A stretch of 64,000 nt of DNA, from assembly GCF_028453695.1 (NCBI RefSeq), contig NC_135776.1:15260663-15324662 (forward strand), read 5' to 3'. The notes below the pieces were generated by a model. That model worked only from the letters and a program-made list of their open reading frames with translations, was not told the origin of the DNA and did not search any database. This document shows positions 1-12,300 of the stretch, one piece after another. The DNA comes from Augochlora pura. Its lineage: Eukaryota > Arthropoda > Insecta > Hymenoptera > Halictidae. The translations under genes and the position numbers were made by a program. Position 1 is the first letter of the stretch. The number at the start of each line of letters is the position of its first letter.

Positions 1-2799
1 ATTAACAGATTTACATTAATTTTTAATATTATACGAGCAATTGTGTTATAAGTATGTACATTGAAATTAAAGCAGAATTTTCGAAAATGTATAAACGTAA
101 TTATACAGAAGATATAAATAAATAAAATTCTCTTTATCTTTTTTTATTATTATGATACATTGTTATTATTGAATGTTATTATTAAAATATAATATAAATA
201 TAATATAAACATCTAAATTTATGGAATAAAATATAAACGAGATACCAAATTCTCTTTACCTTTCTTGCTACTATTATACTTTGTTATTATCGTATATTAT
301 CGCAACAAAATGACAAAAGTCCGCAAGTCTGCAGTTTCGGTAAATTAAAAATTGACGAAATCGGTGTAAACTTTTTTTCTGGCATTTCACGTTCTACTTT
401 GCATTCGAAAAACTTGCATTCCTCCGGAAAAGGAATATAAACCCCGGATCGTAAACCGATATTTCTGTTGCAACCATGTTCTTGCAAATGAGTCGGCCGC
501 TTTATTGTGCCTTTCAAGTCGTTTAAACAGGAGTTTAGCTCGCGCGCCGGCAGACGTGATACAATTTTTACTGTCATTTCATTGCGCTCTCGAAAAGAAT
601 GCGTTACTAAAATAGTCTTACGAAAAATCGATCGGCACGAGAAAAGGTTGCAGGATAACCTTGGGCTCCATTGTAACAGGATTTAATCCTTGGAATGCTG
701 CCCTGGTATTTGTTACAATAGCACGCCGGCGCAAATTACACACATGGGCCGTAGCTAACAAACAATTATAAGACTATATTTAATTTCTTGCTGGATTAGA
801 AAGTGATAGCTTCTTTCGAAAGAATGTAGAATAATTATTTTCAGTCAAAGTTTTTAGGTTCGTGCGACAAATAATTATATCAATTAATACGATAATTATG
901 ATAACAATTGTTAGAAGTTTTAATAAATATATTTCTGCTGTTTTCATCTAGTAATATAAAATAGCTTTTCTAATCGGTCTAATCGGTCTTAACTTTGACG
1001 TATATATATATTTGACGTATATTTAACACTAAATTTACTTAATAAACGTGATCGAGTGAACAATTTAATTATGAACTTAAAACCGTGAAACTGCTCTTAT
1101 TTAATTGTTTTATATTTAAAGAATCATTAACCGTTGACATTAAAAAAGAAACCCCACGAAGACGATAATTATACCGCTTTTAATATTAACAATTTCCGTT
1201 TCATAAACATCGCATCAATACGACCTTTTATCGAATTTTATTTAAACAAGATTTATATTTCTCTTATAGTATCACTAGCACACTTTTGAATAAATAGTAA
1301 AAATTCTTTAAGTTCACAAGGTTAACAGTATGATCATTGTTTAAAACGTGCTCGAGCGCAAAGTGTTAAAAGCCCGATCATTGTTGAAAATACGCTCGAG
1401 CAAAAGGGTTAACAGATCGCAGAACGCGGTCGCCGCAATGATAATAATTACGGAAAGAGAAGCGCCAGCCGAAAGAAGCCAAGGGAATCGGTTTCTCTTG
1501 TGCAACAAGTGGAAGTTAATAACAAGGTGTATAGTTCGCCAGTTAGAAAATAATGTCTGCCCGTGCTACGTGTCGGTGTTTAAGTTACGTGTCGCGAAAA
1601 GTTGTACGCCCACAACGTGGATAGACGAGTTTAGTTTCGGAAGGCGACCGGAACAAAAATTCCCCCGTGTAAACCGGATTTACTAATTTGTCGGTGAACT
1701 TTCGAATGTAATTGGAGAACTCTGAAATTTTCACATCCAATTGGATTTCCCGGCGCGTACGCGCCGATCTTGTTTTTTTCTTCTTTCCGTCTAATTTCTT
1801 TTTTTAATCTGTTCTCTATTAAGTAAACCGGCGATTTTATTTACCGGCCTCCTGCGATGGTAGATAGGGGCACGCGCGCATTTGCAACTTTGTTTCAGCA
1901 ACTGCGTCGCTACCTGAATAAAACATGCCGCTTTAAATGGTAATTCGCGCTGGCTACTGTTTAATTGCAGTAACTAAGCAGTTACGACTCGCTTTATTGT
2001 CGCGTCAACTTAACTGTTGCTTGAGTGAATAAAACGAGCTTCGCTTGTCGACGTGTGGGTAATTAGCTGGTTCTTCGCGAAATTTTAATTTAATAAGTGC
2101 CGCAGCGCTCGCGCATTTGTGCGCACTTTCTACTAAAACGCTGGGCCACTTTTGGCAAATTTTATTCGGAGTTTACTTTACGAATTATATTATTATCATT
2201 ATCTCATTACTGTTGTAATAATGATTATTATAATTTTATAATATTATAATTTATTACATTATTATTATTATTATATAGTTTGAATTATATTATTATTAGA
2301 AAATGTATGGAAAACTTGTCCTTCTAACGTCCCCAAAAAATTCTAATAATTATTAGCAGCGCAAGTAATATAATACAAGTGCATATAAATATTTTCTAAG
2401 ACTTTCTGAATAAATTAAAAAGAAAACAACAGAATTAGAGATATAATCGAAATAAGCGTCAATATAGCCTAACAATTCAAGAGTAAAATATCCCCAGTAA
2501 AACAGTACAAAGCTGTATTTTTTCCTAAATTATTGTCTCGAGTATAATAAAATTCAGGCACATAAATATAAAATTATAACAATTATAATACTTATAAGAA
2601 TAAAAAGAAATACATCTTCGGTCCATTTAAATGCTAATATTAACGTAATATAGCAAAAGTTAATAAAAAAAACGTAATCTATTCATGATTTTAATCTAAA
2701 TTAAGATAAATTATGTTCAGTTACGTACTAAACCGAGAGCTTGTTGTATTTTTAAATTAATATGCTTTGCTATTTTAACATACCGCAAAGGAGTTTTTC
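1..2799. other. AT-rich stretch without a recognised gene
   Basis: Apart from the duplicated repeat ends near 1318-1425 I see no coding frame I can support. Blocks 290-760 and 1500-2150 are less AT-rich and contain CG steps, possibly regulatory. The missing 5' exon of the peroxidase gene may lie here or left of the window. Confidence 0.5.
1318..1425. repeat. Duplicated CTCGAG...GGGTTAA repeat ends
   Basis: Two neighbouring copies of a unit containing GATCATTGTT and GCTCGAGC, ending in AAAGTGTTAA and AAAAGGGTTAA. They resemble the right terminus of the MITE at 62493, tandemly duplicated. Confidence 0.5.
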
Positions 2800-3150
2800 T
2801 TTTCACTATATATTTATTTAAATATATGATATTGAAGTCAAAGTTATACTAATGACCAAATACTTGTGGAATCACTGTATATATTTATATAAATATATGA
2901 CATTCAAGTCAAAGTTGTACTACAATAGTATCGGAATGCTTTTAGGTCACTATATATTTATTTAAATATATGACACTGAAGTCAAAGTTATACTAGTGAC
3001 TCTTAGCAGTCACTGTATATTCATATAAATGTATAACATCCAAGTCAAAGTTATACTAGTATCAGAATACTCTTAGGTCACTATATATTTATTTAAATGT
3101 ATGATATTCAAGTTAAAGTTGTACTAGTGTCCAAATACTCTCAGCAGTCA
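2800..3150. repeat. Tandem repeat, about 70-bp unit
   Basis: Five diverged copies of a unit containing CACTATATATTTATTTAAAT and AGTCAAAGTTATACTAGT. It borders the 20-bp array that follows. Confidence 0.8.
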
Positions 3151-3295
3151 CTCTAAGTCATTGCAAGTCACTCTAAGTCATTGCAAGTCACTCTAAGTCA
3201 TTGCAAGTCACTCTAAGTCATTGCAAGTCACTCTAAGTCATTGCAAGTAACTCTAAGTCACCGCAAGTCATTCTAAGTCACCGCAAGTCACCGTA
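3150..3295. repeat. 20-bp tandem array
   Basis: About seven copies of CTCTAAGTCATTGCAAGTCA. The first are near identical; the last two carry CCG for TTG. Confidence 0.95.
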
Positions 3296-4250
3296 CGCTC
3301 GATCGATCCCAGCGCAACGAGCGCACAAAATCCGCAGTGCAATCAAATTCGCGATGCACCCGAGCGTAGCCCGAAGTGCAAGTTCAGTGTTAATCTTTCG
3401 AAAGAACAACACGTCGTCCGTAAAGTTCGAATGACAAAGAGTGCGCGCGCGCGTACCTTGAATATTAATACCGATAATTCGGCAGCGTGCCAAACGTTCA
3501 ACCACGGACCCGATTGAAATTCGTCCGGTGGTTTCGCCAGGTGTGCGGGGGGCCCTCGCCGTTCGTTCACGGAGTTGCCCTGGCACTCGCGTCGATAAGA
3601 TCTGTCGTTGGTGTAACATTTACCGTTCCAACAGAACCGAAAGCAGTGAAAGGGATCGGCGCGGTGGAGCGCGCGCGAGCCTGTTTCACGATCTATTACG
3701 TCGACATTGGATCCCCGACGGCTGGTTATGTTTGACTTGCCGATCCGATGGCAGTGCGCGATAAACAGGAAAAAGGAAAGAGCGCATCGATGAACACCGT
3801 CGCCGGGCGCCCGATAGCGATTGGAATCGACCGCGAATCGGTCGTTTCTCTGCGTACCAAGAGCGCGAGGCCCTTTTGTCGTGGGAACATTCTCCGCGTC
3901 CTTCCACCGCCGCGGAACAATCACGGGTATCTGTGGCATTAAACGGCGTGCGTCTTTGTCCTGATTAGAATGATCCTACTTACGTATCGGCTGCCGCCGC
4001 CGCGCGCGGTTCCGGGTAAATGTCTCTCGTAGCAAGGGGAACGAGAGACCGAAACGCGTTTTAGCCGACTGCATACTGATCCGGCAACCTGTTCTCGGCG
4101 GCCAGAATTCAATATTCGCGTTTAACGTATTGGCAAAGGGCTAGGGAAAATAGTAGGCGAATACACGTGTCCCTTAATTTATGAGAATGTCTCCGTGGAT
4201 TTGATTTTTCGGGAATTAAAGTATTGTAACTAGTAAAGTATTGCAATTAA
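3296..4250. promoter_or_regulatory. CpG-rich island upstream of the peroxidase exons
   Basis: Roughly 3290-4060 is rich in CG and CGCG (for example GTGCGCGCGCGCG near 3440) in contrast to its flanks. Overlapping frames are open on both strands, as expected of GC-rich non-coding DNA. It is about 2.2 kb before the first recovered peroxidase exon and could hold its promoter and leader, but no signal-peptide frame could be confirmed. Confidence 0.3.
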
Positions 4251-4383
4251 AGTATTGTCAATCACTAGTTTGGATGAGAAGGAAAACTCCAAATTTTTTA
4301 TTGAATATGTAACTTTATGCAAGTTTGACGCTGTTTTTCTTTTAGGTTATGTTCCCATGTATGGCATGTCATTTATTGTGAGC

Positions 4384-4880
4384 TTGCGTTGCGTTCTTAC
4401 CTTTTTGGAAATAATGATATTAAATCTGTCGGAGATGCGTGAATTGTTCTTCAATTTTTCAGCCGAGATCAAAACTAATCGATGCAATGTTTTCACTAAA
4501 TTAAAGATAGAAGTCCAAATAACAAAAAAGAATCATAAACGTTAAGTGCTTTGATCTTATTTTCTTGGAAATAATACAATAAGATCTGTCTGAAACGCGT
4601 GTCTTGTCCTTCCATTTTCAAAATGGGATAAAACCAAAATTAAATAACTAATCAATACAATGTTTTTACTAAATTAGAGGTAAAAGTCCAAACAATAAAA
4701 AAGAACAATATAGATCAAGCGCTTTGATCTCGTCTTGTTGGAAATAATACAATAAGATCTGTCTGAAATGAATGTCTTGTTCTTTCATTTTTAAACTGAG
4801 ATAAAAATGCAATGTTTTTACTAAATTAAAGGTGGAAGTTCAAACGACAAGAAAACAATATAGGTTGAGTGCTTCGAACA
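4384..4880. repeat. Diverged tandem repeat, about 157-174 bp unit
   Basis: Three copies, recognised by TTGGAAATAAT (4408, 4565, 4739), then GATCTGTC, GTTTT(C/T)ACTAAATTA and AAAAAAGAA at matching places. Confidence 0.75.
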
Positions 4881-5277
4881 TATTGGCAAAAATAAAAGAC
4901 CATCTATTGAGAAATCCGCAATCACTTAGTCGCCAAGCCAATATTATAAATGGAATGCGCTAGTATACGTTGTGTACATATTTGTTTCACATAATTTCAG
5001 GAAAAATAATCGAAGAAATAATTGTTGGTATTACAATATAAAATATCATTATTATTAAGCGTTCATCGTGAGTATATGATGACTGGTTTCTAATTTCATC
5101 TTTTACAATTGCTGCTGTTATGAAAATGTTTCTGTGAGAAATGTTTAGATGAAACTTTTTATTCGATTATGATAGAAATCATGCAAATCATATTATAATA
5201 TCATATTATAATACCATACTATAATAGTCCACAATACGAATATAATTGATCGATGCATAACAGATTTAATAAGTTAG

Positions 5278-5700
5278 TTAAAAAGGGACCCAACTTCGTC
5301 GCGTGTTTATAACACAAAGTCTGAGTATATTCAGATTAGAGAATTTGTTTAAAATTTCCGAAGGACGCTTAAAGCAGTAGGTGGTCGAAGTACTTTCCCT
5401 GCAAATTTTACGCAGCACTGCGCATGAGTTATCTGATGGAACTAGACCCGATGAATAAGCCACACAAGGGAGAACTTCCCAGCCATCTAAGAAGCTAATA
5501 ACGTTCTTTGTTCTTTTTGCTGGATGCGGTCGAGCGTCGTCATGCCGCAGAATGACTTGCCCGGATTCGCTGCCGGTAGATCCTGTTTTCCACCCTATTT
5601 GATCATTCAGACAGCCGAGTTGTTGTTGGCAACGCTTTCAATTAGCAATTTGATCAGATTGTAACAACTCTGCGCTTGCGACACCCCCAATATCCTGTTA
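5278..5700 (-). pseudogene. Decayed mariner/Tc1 transposase fragment
   Basis: On the minus strand VILRHDDARPHPAK (about 5557-5516) matches the mariner block usually written LHDNARPH. It is followed by WEVLP, then, around 5460-5430, YSSGLVPSDN, matching YSPDLAPSDY. Upstream, QSCYNLIKLLIES resembles the preceding helix. Several stops and frame changes interrupt it, only the C-terminal part is present, and no inverted repeats were identified. It is a dead copy. Confidence 0.7.
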
Positions 5701-5759
5701 ACATTGCGATTGCTACGCCAATGACTTGGACAATTTCATAAAATCGCAGTATTTCATTC

Positions 5760-6156
5760 AATATTTGTTAAAGTTTATTATACTTCATTGTATTTATTTG
5801 TTGTATTGTATTATTTTTAATTGTTGATGTATTGATGTAGTGAGGTATTGAGAAATTAATATATAAATAATATTTATCTATTGATATATTAATATATAGA
5901 TCTGTTGATATATTAATATATTTACATATTGATATGTTGATATGTAGATATACTGATTTATTGATATATTGACAAATTAACATGTTGTTCTATTGTTATA
6001 TCAAGATATTTATATATTGAGACATCTACACATTCATATATTTATTTATACATTATTTACATGTGCTATATTATGTCAAGGTATTGGCAACTCGTTCAAT
6101 ACCACATCTGTTTATCAATACAATAGAAAATATAGCTTTTGTCATTCTCCTTTCAG
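5760..6156. other. AT-rich simple sequence before the peroxidase exon
   Basis: Short degenerate repeats of TATTGATATATTAATATA type to about 6060, then ordinary intron-like sequence with a pyrimidine tract leading to the acceptor at 6155-6156. Confidence 0.6.
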
Positions 6157-6301
6157 GAACCAAGGACGATCTTTCGGATTTAGAAGGCTCGGAGACCTCA
6201 TACAATTTACCCTTTCTGCAGAATCCTTATCATTCTGTCTCTTATACGGTGCCGCCACGGGTCAGCTTCTTCCCAAGTTTTACCGCTAGTAAAGGGAGTA
6301 G
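6157..6301 (+). CDS. Peroxidase, first recovered coding exon
   Basis: Acceptor TTTCAG precedes the exon and donor GTGAGT follows it. It begins in phase 1 and ends in phase 2. It encodes residues 1-48 of the recovered protein, a serine/proline-rich stretch ahead of the catalytic domain that includes PPRVSFFPSF. At least one earlier exon is required to supply the start and secretion signal. Confidence 0.8.
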
Positions 6302-9300
6302 GTGAGTACAACGTTACTTTAATTTTGTGTCTTATTAAATCACGAATGTGTTCGAAAGTTTCATCAAATATTGTATTATACGTGCACGTACGAGCGCGAG
6401 ATTGATTTACACGCGCGAGATTAAATCTTTTCGCGTGACGCATCATAAAATGGGAGATAGCAGAACTATCTCTGAAAATTTCTATGAAATAAATTGCCCG
6501 TACGCGAGAAAAACAGTTTTCACTGAAAAATACGTTTTAAACGTTTTGTTGTAGCTTAGATAAAAAATTAGAATACGTGAATTTTTCTACCTTTTCTGCT
6601 ATTTCGAGTAACAGGAAAATTGAAAAAATAAGCACTTTAGTCATTATCCGGTAGATAAGTTCTATTATTGTCTAAAAAAGATGCCACTATTTCATTCCAA
6701 TTTTAATATAGTGACTACGGTAATTTTTAAAGTTGATGCAGTAAAATATATATTTTTTTATATGTTCAAGTTGTAAAACAAAGTGCAAATAAAATCAATT
6801 AATTATGTAATGCACGTATAATTACGATGTTGTTTTCCTTTTAAATAGCAGTTCCGTTTATACTGTAAAACATTTCCTGACAAGTGTTATAAAATAATTT
6901 AATTTCACGAAACTTCTGTTCTATAAATTCTACATATCTCCCATAAGAGGACTTTTATATTCTTCACAGTAATAATGAAAGAGTTAGCCAGGGTTAGATA
7001 TTCTCTTAAATGAAAGATATCAGGTACTAAAAGACTTCTTTCAGAAACGAGAGGTACCTGTACAATTTCAACTCGGCTCTCAACTTCGGCCAAAATTTCA
7101 CGAGCAACGTTCATCAAGAAATTAGGTGCGGCGATAGCTACCCACGTGGTTGCGATGATTCGCGATACAGATCTTACGACGGTTCCTGTAATAATCTTTA
7201 CCATCCCACGTGGGGAATGGCAAACACGAGATATGGTCGGCTGTTACCCGCGAATTACGGCGACGGTAAGTACTATGTACACTTTTAATACTAAAATAAT
7301 AGCGAGAAGTTTCATTTACGTACACTCCTCGTCAAAAAGATAGTCCAGGTGTCCTATGTTCAATTTATCTGTAACGCGTTTGTAGTTTTCTTTCAAGGAA
7401 CATATGTATAGCAATTAAGTAATAATGAATAGTGTAACCTGTAATATTATGTATTGGATATGGTATACTTATGTAATAGTGAGTCTTTTGGTGCTTTGTT
7501 TTTTATTACATTCGTATACAGTTTGTCATTGATATACATATATGGACTCTGAATTTCGAATTGAGTCATTTCATTTTAATTATTATTTTTGTTTCTGTTT
7601 CATTAGATTGTTTACAATTATTCTCTGTTTATAGATTATTTAGTCTACTATTAATTTATAGTGTTACTATTGATTCTTTTAAACTGTCTTCTAAATTATT
7701 TATTCCGATAAGCAATTCCGAAATGTTGCTAAATATAATATAGCAATTCCACACAATTTTCACATTGCTATATCCTTGTATATCCAGTAAATCTAACGAT
7801 GATTAATGAATAAATCGAATAATGAATTATTACTAATAAATTGAATAATGAATAATTACTAATAAATTGAATAATGAATAATTACTAATAAATTGAATAA
7901 TGACAGACGAATTGAACAATGACTACTTCCAGACAAGTTGAGTAATGTGAAAATTCTCTTGGAAATAATGTAATAATCTAATGAATAATTACAGACAAGT
8001 TGAATAATGAATACTTACAGACAAATCGAATGATAAATAATTATTGACAAATTGAAGAATAGATGATTACAGACAAATTGAAGAATAAATAATTACAGAC
8101 AAATTGAACAATGACTACTTCCAGACAAGTTGAATAATGAGAAAATTTTCTTGGAAATAATGTAATAATCTAAGTCGTCGCCACTCAAGTGCAAAGGATC
8201 AATAAGTTGCACGAACAACGGAACACGTAGCCCCCTTTTGTTAAGCTTGTGTTAAAATTCGCGTAAGAAAACGATCGAGAAAATAGTTCGAGTTAGAGAT
8301 TGTAAGTAAACCAGCAAGCGATACGCTTCGCTGAACTTTTCTTTGGCAGGTAAACGGCACACGATGACATTCGTTATAGTTCTCTCAGTTCGCGAACGCA
8401 CGAGTTACTTCCGGGATCATTGTAAAAATACGTGTACACTCCCTCCGGCTCTCTCACTCTCTCTCTTACTTTCTGTTTCTCTTTCTTCTTTTTCTCTCTC
8501 TGGCCGACTTCATCCTACTCGCCCGGCCATGTTTTGTTTGGCCGTCGTAAACAATTATGCACAACTCTCCGTTTATTATAGTGCAGCGAACTTTTTTTCC
8601 ACCGGTCTATCGATTTCTCTTGTCAAATTGTCGCGGATAAACCTTTTCTAATGGAACGACCATTTCTTACAGCACTCTTACACCCGATGTGTTACGTCGA
8701 TCATTCGCTTTCTTTCCACGTGATTGACGCAGCTGTTTCCTTGAACATATTCCGCGGCTAACGAAACAATTACTTGTTGTTAATAAGCTGTTATATAGGA
8801 TATATATTTCCATCGGAAGTTAACTCTGTTATGTAGAACGTCATAAAAGTCATTCGCAATTAGGAAATGAGGAATTCCTGAGGTGATTTGAAGCAACTTT
8901 TTCTTTTATAAAAATTGTCTACGAGCTATTATTAACGTGTTATTAAAGAAAAACGATGACCAATGAGAGACGAGATCAGCTGGCGCGATGCGGCCGAGTC
9001 AATGATTTAAACTACGCTTCTTCTGCCCATTGGCTCGGCAGCTACGCGCCGACTGATCTCGTCTCTCATTGGTCATTCTATCTTGTTAATAACTTCTTAA
9101 CACTGCCTCGTAGAATATTTTTGTAAAGAAAAATGTTGCTTCAAATTTCCTTAGGTATCTCTTATTTCCCGATTACAAGTACATTTTGGGACACCCTGTA
9201 TGTAGAACTCTAATCTCTTGCACTATAGCAACGACTTGCAAAAATATTTTATCTACAATATACTAAATGCGAATATTATTTTCTTCTAAATAAAAACGAA

Positions 9301-12300
9301 GTTTGCTTCTTTCGCTATCAAAATCAAGGAATGAAAGTTGTTAAAAACATACAAGTATCATGCAAGTAGCATGTAAGTAGCCAAGTATCGGTAAAAGAAT
9401 TCGTAGACGAAAGAAATCGTCAACGTTAACAACAGAAACAAGATTTTTGCGCTCGTCGATTTATAGTCGCGAAAGACGCGTTGATTGAATAGCGAATGCC
9501 TTTATGCTACCGATACGTTCTCGACGCGTAATTAATTAACCATTAACCGGTGGATAATTTCAGAATGCCGCGGTGTTCTTTGTCAGGTCGTGCGAGCATT
9601 AGAATTCGAATCGTATCGTGAAATAAATTAGGGAACGCGTTAGGAAATTCCAGAGGATATTGAATCAATATTCTTCAGAGGCTATTGAGATTAATGGACC
9701 ATTGACGTTTTAACAAGCCACTGAAACCGGTATATAGCGGCAGCTTTTTATGAAGAATCGTATTCAGTTATGGTGGATGTAACGGTGGGAGGGCTGGGCG
9801 AAGGTTAATGTATTTCGGAGGGGGGAGATCCTCAAGATGATGACTATAGCGGTTAATTATTGGCTCATCACTGGCAACAGGTATTTGGACGCGGGTTTAT
9901 TTTATATATATAATACAAATAATAATAATAAAAATTATATAATGTATATAATAATAATAATATGTAATATATGTAAATATATACATCATTTATAGTATAT
10001 ATGTGTAAATATAAATTATAATATATAGAAATACATATAAATATAATCATCATTTAAAGTATATATAAATTCATATAGATACCTATAATAAATCTTTCTA
10101 TAAATAATTATTGTTAGCATGAATATATATTCTACATAGTATTAGATAATTTTATAACAAAAATCACGTATCCCATTCTACAAAATTCGAATAATAAAAG
10201 TATACAAAATGATCTGTTATTTAACCGCTCTAATAAAAAGACCGCATTGATCGCTCTGTCATAGACAATGATTAAAAATAGAACAGAAGAATCGAAAGTG
10301 TGCCGGATATTATCCAATAATTCCGACGGATAATCGGGCGAGATTGTAAGAATTTTCTTGCCGAGTTTATCATGTAATCGGAGCACCGTTGTAAACGGCG
10401 TGAGAACACGAAAAATCTTGTAGCGCGACCGAGCACATTGTTGCAGCAAGTTTTTTTTCTTCATGATCACTCGCTCATAAATAACTCATTGGTCGAGTCA
10501 CGCTTCGTTTCATTCCACTCGGCGGTACGCGGGTTCCGGCTGTATCGAGAGCGAATTAGGCGAATCTTGATTTTACGATTTTTGCATGAGATTGCGTCGT
10601 CGTGTTGCGAACGCACGCGGAACAAATCGAAGTGAATTCAATTTTTCGACGTATCGCTGGAAACGGAAAAATGTACAACTAGAAAAATTTATAAGCAGCA
10701 CGTACGAGATAATTAATTTATTCAGAAAATTGTGGCTCTATAAATATATTAGCGAAGCTTGTGGGCAAATTAAAATTTATAGAAATTAATCGACCGATGC
10801 GGCACGCGGTTTTTAATTAGTTTACGCGCTGCTCCGAATAATGCTGAAATTATGCTGCATAATATTTTATTTTTAATACTCCAATTTTTTTGTTATTTTA
10901 TTTGCTGTTTTAATTATTATCTGCCTTGTAGAGAAACTTGCAAAAATTGTACATATTAGTGTTTGCCTATATAACTTAACAGTATACTAAAGTATTTAAC
11001 GCTAATATTAACAATCAAAAAATCGATATAACATTATATACATATAAATTATATAATAATAAATCTAGTTTGGTGCCCTCTTCCCCATCTCTCAATAAAC
11101 AGTAACTAAATTAAACTAATTAACGTCGCGCGATAATTATAATTTCACATAACAAAAATACCTTCTCCTACTAACAATAAATAAAAAAATATATAAATAA
11201 TCAAAAAGTACCATACAAATTAATTATTCGCCACTCTCCTCCGCAAACTAGTTCAATCGGCTAACCCACATACCCACACCATATCATTTGCAGCCACAAT
11301 TACTCAGACAGCGAGGTCCATAAAACCCGTGCGATATAACCCTAAGGTCTTGCTGCTCTTTAATCATCGTCTAGCAATAAAACGAGCCGCGAATAAAAAA
11401 AACCGTGGCTCGGTAACGCGGACGTTGCTGGCTCGCTTTATACTGGAATAATTGAAACGCGATTTGGTAAGAAAACGTTTCGGATGAATTCACCGGCATT
11501 AGATCCGTATTCTTATTGCACGTCAGGTGACGGCGGCGTCGACCGCGACGTTACACTCCCGTTGAGTCATGAACAACACCTGAATTAAGAAAACGCCGCG
11601 CATTCCCGGCGATCTGAATATGCATCGCGAGCAACAAAACGAGCCCCTGCGCTCCGAAGAAAATTCAAATGCGAAAGAAGAATGGTCGACGGCGGAACGC
11701 GAGCCGCGTATAAATCATATTTTTATTCGCGCAAGAACGGCTATTAAATCCGTCGGTTTCAACGCCGCGACGATTATTTCCCAATTAACGGACCGGACGC
11801 GCGCGATCGACGGTTTTTCTCCCGGATCGAAGGCCCGAGGAGCCGATACCCTTTCCACGCGGGAAATCTGACTCAACGATGAAAAATTGCAATAACAATA
11901 GTTGGCGCAAGCTCCGCTGCCGCTGTTTCGGGGACCCGCCTCGCCTGACTCAATTTATGCGCTCTTCGCTTCGCCGCTCTCTCGAACCTCCGTTTCCAGC
12001 TCGACGCGTGCTCGTAACGAAATTTCGCACGCTTCCACCGAAAGGATTAAGTCTCGTACGGGCGCGAAGATGTCGCGCGGATAACGCGAGCGGGCAAAAC
12101 GCGGCGACACGCCTGTCATTTTTTATTCGCGCGCCCGGTTCTAATAATTCTCGACGGTTAGTTGCGTAGCGACAACGGCGACATGGCTCGCGAACGAAAA
12201 ATTTCGTATCGAGAGCCGGGAATTAACCTGACGCGACAGAGCGTAATTCATGTAGATATGCTTTCGAATGTTACAAGTCGGATTTCGACACCGGCGCAAG

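Noticed and set aside
3343..3939. Overlapping ORFs on both strands up to 198 codons
   Set aside because: A GC-rich CpG island with few stop codons by composition. Frames are open on both strands and no family is recognised.
11620..12169. Plus-strand ORFs in the large peroxidase intron as extra exons
   Set aside because: The phases of the flanking peroxidase exons join directly and the family alignment has no gap there. The block is CG-rich non-coding DNA.
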